Source: an uncultured Clostridia bacterium (GTDB taxonomy: Bacteria > Bacillota > Clostridia > Christensenellales > Borkfalkiaceae). Taken from it: a stretch of DNA of 7,973 nucleotides. Numbering within the stretch: the stretch's first letter is position 1; each line of letters opens with the position of its first letter. The translations under genes and the position numbers were made by a program. Of the stretch, positions 1 to 5,028 are shown one piece after another. The stretch covers positions 1 to 7,973 of the forward strand of contig CAKQSU010000040.1 of NCBI GenBank assembly GCA_934273135.1, given 5' to 3'. Below the pieces are notes generated by a model. That model was not told the DNA's origin and did not search any database. It worked only from the letters and a program-made list of their open reading frames with translations.

Positions 1-1624
1 TTGTTATAAAGCGCGCGTACAAAAGGTGCATGCAAGCGTGTTCCGCGCCGCCGACGTACTTGTCGACGGGCAACATTTTGTTGATGATTTCGGGGTCGAA
101 AGCCATTTTGTCGTCATGCGCGTCGGGGTACCTGAGGTAGTACCAGCTCGAACAAACGAACGTGTCGAGCGTATCCGGGTCGCGAAGGGCTTCGCCGCCG
201 CACTTAGGACATTTGCAGTGCATAAAGCCCTCGTGCTTTGCAAGGGGCGATTTTCCGTCCGGCTTAAACTCTACGTCGTATGGAAGCTTCACCGGCAAGT
301 CTTCGTAAGGCACGGCAACGTCGCCGCAGTGCGGGCAATGAATTATGGGGATAGGCGCGCCCCAATATCTTTGGCGGGAAATAAGCCAGTCGCGCAGACG
401 GTAGTTTGTCTTGAAAGACGCAAGACCTTGCTTTTCGAGCTTTTCTACAATCGCTTTTCTCGCTTCGTCGCCGAAAAGACCGTCGAATTCGCCGCTGTTT
501 ACAAGGTAGCCGTCCTCAACGTACGGCAAAACCGCGTCGCGCGTTTTGTTTGTTATGACCTGATTGACGGGGAGATTGTACTTTTTGGCGAAAGCAAAAT
601 CTCTTTCGTCGTGCGCGGGAACGCCCATAACCGCGCCCGTACCGTAACTATAAAGAACGTAATCGGCGGCGTAGACAGGCACTTTTTTGCCCGTGAGCGG
701 GTTTATTGCGTACGCACCCGTCCACACGCCCGTTTTTTCACGGTCGGAAGAAAGGCGTTCTATTTCGTTTGCCTTGCTCGTTTCGAAAACGTACTTTTCG
801 ACCGCTTCTTTCTGCGCGTCGGTAGTAAGCTTTTTGACGAGCGGGTGTTCGGGAGCCAAAACCACGTAAGATACGCCGGCGATAGTGTCTATGCGGGTGG
901 TAAAGACCTTGAACTCGTCGCCGCTTTCCGTTTTAAAGGTGACTTCCGCGCCGAGCGATTTGCCTATCCAGTTTTTCTGCATAAGCTTTGTTTTTTCGGG
1001 CCAGTCGAGCTTGTCAAGCCCCGTTAAAAGCTCTTCCGCGTAAGCAGTTATCTTGAAGAACCATTGCGTAAGGTCTTTTTTGACGACCGTCGAACCGCAA
1101 CGCTCGCAAGCCCCGCCTACGACTTGTTCGTTTGCAAGCACGGTGTTGCACCCGGGACACCAATTGACGGGCGCTTCCTTTCTGTACGCAAGCCCGTTTT
1201 CGTAAAGCTTCAAGAAAATCCACTGCGTCCACTTATAGTAGTCGGGGAGGCAGGTTTTTATTTCCTTTGTCCAATCGAACATCGCGCCTATGCGCTTCAA
1301 TTGACCTTCCATCGTTTCGATGTTTTTGAGCGTGGAATCTTCGGGGTGAACGCCGGTTTTTATCGCGTAGTTTTCGGCGGGCAGACCGAACGCGTCAAAG
1401 CCCATGGGCTGGAAAACTTCGTAACCCTTCATTCTTTTGTATCTGGCAAAACTGTCGGTTAAGCCGTAGTTGTACCAATGCCCTATGTGGAGCTTTGCGC
1501 CCGAAGGGTAAGAAAACATTTCGAGACAGTAAAACTTTTTGTCGATTTTGCTTTCGTCAAACTCGTTTGTATGGTGTTCTTCCCAATATTTTTGCCATTT
1601 TTTTTCGATTTCCGGCATGTTCAT
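1..1624 (-). CDS. leuS: Leucyl-tRNA synthetase, N-terminal two thirds (partial at window edge)
   Basis: Class I aminoacyl-tRNA synthetase that charges tRNA-Leu with leucine in the cytoplasm. Reading the minus strand gives 541 codons without a stop. Seen in order: the ATP-binding motif LHIGH at residues 45-49; DAFGLPAEN at 77-85; a four-cysteine zinc knuckle (C156, C159, C173, C176); the editing domain with TTRIDTI at 242-248 and [10 protein letters not shown] at 334-343; return to the catalytic core with [12 protein letters not shown] at 411-422; a second CxxC pair region (C430, C433, C472, C475); SSWYYLRYP at 492-500; and GGAEHA at 525-530. The KMSKS loop and the anticodon-binding domain would lie beyond the left edge (family members are about 800-860 residues). 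The start is the ATG at 1624-1622, with AAGGAG nine bases upstream; the in-frame ATG at 1618 is too far from that site. The editing motif has Ile where Bacillus and E. coli have Pro. Confidence 0.97.
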   Translation of the reverse strand, partial: MNMPEIEKKWQKYWEEHHTNEFDESKIDKKFYCLEMFSYPSGAKLHIGHWYNYGLTDSFARYKRMKGYEVFQPMGFDAFGLPAENYAIKTGVHPEDSTLKNIETMEGQLKRIGAMFDWTKEIKTCLPDYYKWTQWIFLKLYENGLAYRKEAPVNWCPGCNTVLANEQVVGGACERCGSTVVKKDLTQWFFKITAYAEELLTGLDKLDWPEKTKLMQKNWIGKSLGAEVTFKTESGDEFKVFTTRIDTIAGVSYVVLAPEHPLVKKLTTDAQKEAVEKYVFETSKANEIERLSSDREKTGVWTGAYAINPLTGKKVPVYAADYVLYSYGTGAVMGVPAHDERDFAFAKKYNLPVNQVITNKTRDAVLPYVEDGYLVNSGEFDGLFGDEARKAIVEKLEKQGLASFKTNYRLRDWLISRQRYWGAPIPIIHCPHCGDVAVPYEDLPVKLPYDVEFKPDGKSPLAKHEGFMHCKCPKCGGEALRDPDTLDTFVCSSWYYLRYPDAHDDKMAFDPEIINKMLPVDKYVGGAEHACMHLLYARFIT

Positions 1625-1633
1625 AAGAATTTG

Positions 1634-1639
1634 CTCCTT
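1634..1639 (-). promoter_or_regulatory. Ribosome binding site of leuS
   Basis: Minus-strand AAGGAG, nine bases before the ATG at 1624. It decides between two ATG codons separated by one codon (1624 and 1618) in favour of the first. Confidence 0.85.
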
Positions 1640-1670
1640 AAAGATAGGAATTTACTTTTTATTTCTATTA

Positions 1671-1700
1671 AGTATACCATTTTTAAGCGGAATTAGCTAA
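1671..1700 (-). promoter_or_regulatory. Predicted promoter of leuS (extended -10)
   Basis: The minus strand reads TGGTATACT across 1679-1671: a TATACT -10 box with the TGn extension. The -35 region is poor (TTAGCT at 1700-1695, 18-base spacer, three of six matches), which is normal for extended -10 promoters. Transcription would begin near 1664 and give a leader of about 40 bases, too short for a T-box riboswitch. The poor -35 lies within a 10-bp palindrome. Confidence 0.55.
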
Positions 1701-1701
1701 T
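1692..1701. repeat. 10-bp perfect palindrome ATTAGCTAAT in the leuS promoter
   Basis: Ten-base perfect palindrome covering the place where a leuS -35 box would sit. It could be a repressor half-site pair, but a palindrome this short in AT-rich DNA is also expected by chance. No second copy was noticed in the window. Confidence 0.25.
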
Positions 1702-1707
1702 ACTTTT

Positions 1708-1755
1708 AAGGCGTTTTCCGTTAAAAAGTTGTTTTTTTGCCCTAAAAAACGCTTT
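1708..1755. repeat. Imperfect inverted repeat between the divergent promoters
   Basis: AAGGCGTTTT at 1708-1717 can pair with AAAACGCTTT at 1746-1755 (ten pairs including one G-T wobble) around a 28-base loop. It lies upstream of both predicted transcription starts, so it would not be part of either mRNA as predicted. It may be an operator-like site or simple AT-rich background. Apart from the two promoters and the short palindrome, nothing else is recognisable between 1625 and 1835. Confidence 0.25.
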
Positions 1756-1778
1756 TGAAAGGGGAACGGGAAAAAAGC

Positions 1779-1807
1779 TTGATATTTTTATGCCTTTATG
1801 ATAAAAT
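1779..1807 (+). promoter_or_regulatory. Predicted housekeeping-type promoter for the PAP2 gene
   Basis: TTGATA at 1779-1784 and TAAAAT at 1802-1807 are separated by 17 bases, with a TGn extension (1799-1801) directly before the -10 box. Spacing is ideal and each box has five of six consensus bases. Transcription would begin near 1814, about 22 bases before the ATG, leaving room for the ribosome binding site at 1822-1827. Confidence 0.75.
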
Positions 1808-1835
1808 ATTCGCATAAAAAGAAAAGGTGCGACCG

Positions 1836-2819
1836 ATGAAAAAAACTTTAAAAAACAATTTGCCTTTTATGATACTTGCGGGACTGATGCTCGTTGCAGT
1901 CGTTTTCGGAACTTTTTTCGATTACGAAATTTCTTCCGCGATGGCGGCTTTAAGCAAAACGAACTATTATTCGCAAAATTTTTTTGCCGCGTTTTTCGAG
2001 ATTTTCGGTGAAATGCCGGTGTATATTTTTCCGTCCGTTGCGATTTTTTGCATAATGATTTTTTTGCGCGACAGGTTTTTGAAAAGCCCCGCGCCGAGGA
2101 TTAGCGTATCCGTCGTCTGCGGCATAGTCGCCGTCGGGCTTAACTATTACGCCGCGACGAGGTTTATCAAAGCAAGCGAGCCGTACTTTAACCTTTCGTC
2201 GTCGCTTCAGGGCGTTTACAAGAATTTGTTTTGCTTGTTTTTTTCGGTGACGTTTTCGCTCGTATGGTATCTTTGCTCTTCTGCTTTTTCAAAAAAATGC
2301 GGTCGTCAAAACCTTAAAAGGCTGGCTATATGTTCGTTAATCGTGATTTTTACCGCTATAATATGCGAAGCCGTAACGCATAGCTTAAAGCCGCTTTTTT
2401 GCCGCGCAAGGTACAGATTTTTGTTTTTCGTAAAGGAAAACGGACTTTACGCGGAGGGCGCGGAATACACTAAATGGTTTTTGATATCAAAGGGGAAAGT
2501 ATTGTCGGAAAAACTTCTTGCCGCCGGCGTCGAGTCGGACGCGTTCCGGTCTTTTCCGTCCGGTCACTCTACTTCCGCGGCTATGCTTCTAAGCCTTACG
2601 CTTTTGCCGTATACGGCAGAAATATTCGATACGAAAAAGTATAAAATTTTAACTTTTGCTTTGGCGGTCGGTTTATCGCTTACCGTTATGGCGGCAAGAA
2701 TAGTCGCCGGCGCGCATTACCTGACGGACGTGTGCGCGGGGTTTATTATAACTTTTGCAAGCTTTATTCTCGTTCGCGCGGTCGCGTTTAAGATATTCGA
2801 CAAAGCCCTTAAAGAGTGA
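1836..2819 (+). CDS. PAP2-family integral membrane phosphatase
   Basis: A 327-residue membrane protein of the PAP2 (type 2 phosphatidic acid phosphatase) superfamily. Members remove phosphate from lipid phosphates such as undecaprenyl pyrophosphate or phosphatidylglycerol phosphate on the outer face of the membrane; the substrate here cannot be read from sequence. The three family motifs are present: motif 1 as K185-x6-R192, followed by Tyr instead of the usual Pro; motif 2 as PSGH at 241-244; motif 3 as R288-x5-H294-x3-D298, preceded by Ala instead of Ser. H244, H294 and D298 are the expected catalytic residues. Hydrophobic segments lie near 11-29, 60-78, 90-108, 128-148, 163-181, 245-260, 270-288 and 300-318, with a polar loop (about 194-238) between motifs 1 and 2. 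The ATG at 1836 is chosen over an in-frame GTG at 1827 because AAAAGG at 1822-1827 sits eight bases upstream of the ATG. It is transcribed alone, divergently from leuS. Confidence 0.9.
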   Translation: MKKTLKNNLPFMILAGLMLVAVVFGTFFDYEISSAMAALSKTNYYSQNFFAAFFEIFGEMPVYIFPSVAIFCIMIFLRDRFLKSPAPRISVSVVCGIVAVGLNYYAATRFIKASEPYFNLSSSLQGVYKNLFCLFFSVTFSLVWYLCSSAFSKKCGRQNLKRLAICSLIVIFTAIICEAVTHSLKPLFCRARYRFLFFVKENGLYAEGAEYTKWFLISKGKVLSEKLLAAGVESDAFRSFPSGHSTSAAMLLSLTLLPYTAEIFDTKKYKILTFALAVGLSLTVMAARIVAGAHYLTDVCAGFIITFASFILVRAVAFKIFDKALKE

Positions 2820-2832
2820 AACGGCTTTTTTT
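2802..2832 (+). terminator. Weak intrinsic terminator-like hairpin at the end of the PAP2 gene
   Basis: AAAGCC at 2802-2807 pairs with GGCTTT at 2823-2828 around a 15-base loop that contains the PAP2 stop codon; the T run continues to 2832 (seven Ts in total). Position and T run fit rho-independent termination, but the stem has only six pairs, half of them A-T, and the loop is long. Likely partial termination at best. Confidence 0.35.
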
Positions 2833-2837
2833 GACGG

Positions 2838-2845
2838 CATACAAA
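2838..2845 (+). promoter_or_regulatory. Possible sporulation-sigma -10 element upstream of yqfC
   Basis: CATACAAA differs at one position from the CATACAAT -10 type used by Bacillus sigma-E, and resembles sigma-F/G -10 boxes. The matching -35 region is weak: TGAAAC at 2817-2822 with a 15-base spacer, overlapping the PAP2 stop codon. Since yqfC and yqfD belong to the sigma-E regulon in Bacillus, the position is suggestive. Transcription would start near 2853 and give a leader of about 46 bases. This is a motif resemblance only. Confidence 0.3.
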
Positions 2846-2849
2846 TTCG

Positions 2850-2878
2850 TTCTTAATTAACTTCGCTTTAAATATAAT
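2850..2878 (+). promoter_or_regulatory. Candidate sigma-A-type promoter upstream of yqfC
   Basis: A perfect TATAAT at 2873-2878, 17 bases after a poor -35 (TTCTTA at 2850-2855, three of six). The predicted start near 2885 would fall inside the ribosome binding region (AAGGCGG, 2884-2890), leaving a leader of only about 14 bases. Use is possible but not convincing. Confidence 0.45.
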
Positions 2879-2898
2879 AGTTTAAGGCGGAATTTACA

Positions 2899-3150
2899 AT
2901 GTTTTTGAGCGTTATGGACTCGTTTTTTTCCTCTCTGAAAGGATATCGCGCGTATCTCACGCCGACCGGAGGGTACTTTCAGGGCGTAAAAAGGATAGAA
3001 AGCGTTGCGGAAGAGGAAATTTCGCTTTCGTTCGGCTCGTTTTTACTTGTTCTGAAAGGAAAAAAGCTGAGTCTCGGCGGTCTTGAATCGGGGGATCTGT
3101 ACATCGGCGGATTTATCGCTTCCTTAGAGGTGAAAAATGAACGTTGTTGA
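2899..3150 (+). CDS. yqfC: YqfC/YabP-family sporulation-associated protein
   Basis: An 83-residue protein with the beta-rich layout of the YqfC/YabP family: a short basic N-terminus, then strands around RIESV (32-36) and ISLSFGSFLLVLKGKKL (41-57), and the family-like ending with GGLESGDLYIGGFI (60-73). In Bacillus the family is made in the mother cell during sporulation; its biochemical activity is not known to me. Assignment rests on this pattern and strongly on position, directly before yqfD and phoH as in Bacillus. The ATG at 2899 has AAGGCGG eight bases upstream; another in-frame ATG at residue 6 lacks such a site. The end overlaps yqfD by 14 bases, suggesting translational coupling. The N-terminal half matches the family less clearly than the C-terminal half. 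Confidence 0.8.
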   Translation: MFLSVMDSFFSSLKGYRAYLTPTGGYFQGVKRIESVAEEEISLSFGSFLLVLKGKKLSLGGLESGDLYIGGFIASLEVKNERC

Positions 3151-4003
3151 GATTTACGTTAAGGGAAGGAACCGCGCAAAACTCATAAACAAGCTCAAAA
3201 AATCGGGGATAAACATCGTTAAAAGCAAAATATTGTCCGATAACGAGCTTATATTGCTTGTAAAATCGACGGATGCCGAAAAAGTTTTTGCAATTTCCGC
3301 CGATATGTGGTATACTAAACTAATAAAAAACAGTTTTTTTGTTCGCTTTAAGCAAGCGATAATCGCAAACGTTTTTTCGATTGCCGCGCTAATCGTCGCA
3401 ATCGGCTGTATGTTTTTGCTCGGCGGATTCGTTCTTGATATAGACGTTTCGGCATTCCCCGAAAACGTCGGGATTGAAATATTGAAAGAAGTCGAAAAAA
3501 TCGGCGTGAAAAAGTTTACGTCGCCGACCGACGGTAAGCTTTTTGAAGCGGAGAGCGCGATAAGGCGTTCCGTGAGAGGAATAAAGAGCGTTTTGGTAAA
3601 AAAGTCCGCCAATAAGCTCGTTATCTACGGTGTTTATCAAACGCCGACTATCGAAACGAAAGATAACGGCAAGATTTATTCCCTCTATACCGGCGTTTTG
3701 AAAGAGATTGTCGTGTACAGAGGGGAGCAGAAAAAATTCGAAGGCGATTTTGTTAAGGCGGGCGATATTCTCGCCGACGACGGTGCGATTGCCTGCTATT
3801 CGGTCGAGTCGGAGCTTGGCTTTGAATTTTTCGGCGACGGCGGCGATGAGTTCAAAGAAGACTGTAAGCGCGCCGCGCTTTTGCTTGCGGGCGGCGAAGG
3901 CAGCGTTGCAAGCGAAAAATTAACGCCGACAGGAAGCGGCGATACATTTTTGTATTATGTGGCGGTAAAACGATTGTTTTGCTACCCGGGAGGAAACGAT
4001 TGA
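3137..4003 (+). CDS. yqfD: YqfD-family sporulation membrane protein
   Basis: A 288-residue protein with the YqfD layout: an N-terminal cytoplasmic domain (1-70), one clear membrane segment (about 75-100), then a POTRA-like region (about 101-174, starting LDIDVSAFPENVG with a following GVKKF turn and AIRRSVRGIKSVLVKK at 142-157), then a hairpin region resembling lipoyl or biotinyl folds (GVLKEIVVYRG at 186-196, then EGDFVKAGDIL at 202-212). In Bacillus YqfD is needed for efficient sporulation; its mechanism is not established to my knowledge. This copy is about 110 residues shorter than the roughly 400-residue Bacillus protein, mainly at the C-terminus. The ATG at 3137 follows AGAGG at 3126-3130 and overlaps yqfC by 14 bases. 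The stop codon overlaps the phoH start. Confidence 0.85.
   Translation: MNVVEIYVKGRNRAKLINKLKKSGINIVKSKILSDNELILLVKSTDAEKVFAISADMWYTKLIKNSFFVRFKQAIIANVFSIAALIVAIGCMFLLGGFVLDIDVSAFPENVGIEILKEVEKIGVKKFTSPTDGKLFEAESAIRRSVRGIKSVLVKKSANKLVIYGVYQTPTIETKDNGKIYSLYTGVLKEIVVYRGEQKKFEGDFVKAGDILADDGAIACYSVESELGFEFFGDGGDEFKEDCKRAALLLAGGEGSVASEKLTPTGSGDTFLYYVAVKRLFCYPGGND
3288..3316 (+). promoter_or_regulatory. Possible internal promoter within yqfD
   Basis: TTGCAA at 3288-3293 and TATACT at 3311-3316 are 17 bases apart, with TGG (3308-3310) directly before the -10 box. The extended -10 sequence TGGTATACT is identical to the one predicted for leuS. It could start a transcript near 3323 that covers phoH, pgpH, ybeY and era without a complete yqfD. 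The sequence also codes for residues 50-60 of YqfD, so it may be coincidental. Confidence 0.35.
3988..3993 (+). promoter_or_regulatory. Ribosome binding site selecting the TTG start of phoH
   Basis: GGGAGG lies six bases before the TTG at 4000. The only other upstream start codon in this frame close by, a TTG at 3979, lies in front of this site and would place it inside the coding region, so the site fixes the start at 4000. Confidence 0.8.
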
Positions 4004-4971
4004 ACAATAAGTTTAAGGAAGAAATATACGTCGGCGGGGGCGAGAGGTTTTTGTCGCTTCTCGGCAACTTCGACGAAAACCTTAACGCGATTATAGCGGA
4101 AACGGGCGCGGAAGCTTACGCAAACGGCGAAACGATCGTGATAAGCGGCGAAGAGGCGGCGGTGGAACTCACCGTTACCGTTATAAACAAGCTTCTTGAA
4201 ATCATTGACGCGAGAGAAAGGATAGACAAGTCGAGGATAATTTACTGTGTGGAGCTTGCCCGCGACGGACAAGCCGACGACATAGGCAAAATAACGTCGG
4301 GCGTTATCGCGGTGACAAGCCGCGGCAAACCCATAAAATGCAAAACGTTCGGGCAGAAGGTTTACATCGACGAAATAAAAAAGAACACGGTGGTTTTCGG
4401 CGTCGGTCCCGCCGGTACGGGCAAGACCTATCTTGCCGTGGCTATGGCTGTTTCCGCGCTTAAAAACAAGGAAGTCGAAAAGATAATTTTAACGCGCCCG
4501 GCGGTCGAGGCGGGAGAGCGGCTCGGGTATCTCCCCGGGGATTTGCAGTCGAAAGTCGACCCGTACTTAAGACCTTTGTACGACGCTTTGCAAGAAATGC
4601 TCGGGCTTGAAAGTTACCTTAGGCTTTTAGAGCGCGGCGTTATAGAAATAGCTCCGCTTGCCTATATGCGCGGGCGGACGCTCAACAATTCTTACGTTAT
4701 TTTGGACGAAGCGCAGAACACGACAAAGGAGCAAATGAAGATGTTCCTGACCCGTATGGGCGAGGGCAGCAGAATGATTATAACGGGCGACGTTACGCAA
4801 ATCGACTTGCCCGCCGAAAAGAAAAGCGGCTTAAAGCACGCCGTTTCCATACTCAAAAACGTGGAGGGGATAGGCATCGTGAACCTTTCGTATAAGGACG
4901 TGGTGCGCCACCCGCTCGTTATGAAAATCATAAAAGCTTACACAAAAGACGAAGAAAAAACTAATCGATAA
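4000..4971 (+). CDS. phoH: PhoH-family P-loop ATPase
   Basis: A 323-residue cytoplasmic NTPase of the PhoH/YbeZ family, linked in bacteria to RNA metabolism and to YbeY in ribosome-related processing; its exact reaction is not settled. The C-terminal ATPase domain has the Walker A motif GPAGTGKT at 136-143, the conserved TRPAVEAGERLGYLPGD at 165-181, the Walker B motif VILDEAQN at 233-240, ITGDVTQIDLP at 261-271 and VVRHPLV at 301-307. The N-terminal 110 residues form the small RNA-binding-like domain typical of the long PhoH type. Length fits the family (about 320). Translation begins at TTG, overlapping the yqfD stop by four bases (TTGA), with GGGAGG six bases ahead. An upstream TTG at 3979 would add seven residues but precedes the binding site. 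Confidence 0.95.
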   Translation: MNNKFKEEIYVGGGERFLSLLGNFDENLNAIIAETGAEAYANGETIVISGEEAAVELTVTVINKLLEIIDARERIDKSRIIYCVELARDGQADDIGKITSGVIAVTSRGKPIKCKTFGQKVYIDEIKKNTVVFGVGPAGTGKTYLAVAMAVSALKNKEVEKIILTRPAVEAGERLGYLPGDLQSKVDPYLRPLYDALQEMLGLESYLRLLERGVIEIAPLAYMRGRTLNNSYVILDEAQNTTKEQMKMFLTRMGEGSRMIITGDVTQIDLPAEKKSGLKHAVSILKNVEGIGIVNLSYKDVVRHPLVMKIIKAYTKDEEKTNR

Positions 4972-4981
4972 TCGGCATATA

Positions 4982-5007
4982 GCGCGACTTTTAAAAAAAG
5001 TAAGCGC
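4982..5007 (+). other. RNA hairpin in the phoH-pgpH gap
   Basis: The 57-base gap can form a hairpin: GCGC 4982-4985 with GCGC 5004-5007, a small 1x2 internal loop, then ACTTTT 4987-4992 with AAAAGT 4996-5001 and a three-A loop. No T run follows, so it is not an intrinsic terminator. It ends eight bases before the pgpH ribosome binding site (AAAGGAG, 5016-5022) and could affect mRNA stability or translation of pgpH. This is the largest gap in the operon. Confidence 0.4.
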
Positions 5008-5028
5008 GTAGCCGTAAAGGAGCAACGG

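Noticed and set aside
26..1027. Long open frame (333 codons) on the plus strand opposite leuS
   Set aside because: It is the antisense shadow of leuS. The predicted protein is a low-complexity, Arg/Phe/Val-rich product with no family pattern, while the minus strand reads every LeuRS motif in order.
1064..1696. Further plus-strand frames at 1064-1462 and 1478-1696
   Set aside because: Both lie opposite leuS coding sequence (the second runs into its promoter), lack family features, and are not supported by a ribosome binding site.
1827..1829. GTG as start of the PAP2 gene
   Set aside because: It overlaps the AAAAGG ribosome binding site itself; the ATG at 1836 is correctly spaced from that site and begins a normal basic N-terminus.
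2831..2836. TTGACG as a -35 box for yqfC
   Set aside because: It is 36 bases from the TATAAT at 2873, far beyond a usable spacer, and no TATAAT-like box lies 17 bases after it.
3154..3640. Minus-strand frames opposite yqfD (152 and 83 codons)
   Set aside because: They are shadows of yqfD; no binding site, no recognisable domain, and the plus strand fits the YqfD layout and conserved gene order.
3979..3981. TTG as start of phoH
   Set aside because: The GGGAGG site lies downstream of it and six bases before the TTG at 4000; no ribosome binding site precedes 3979.
4967..4972. GATAAT at the end of phoH as a -10 box for pgpH
   Set aside because: No acceptable -35 lies at 16-18 bases; the nearest candidate (TTACAC) is 23 bases away.
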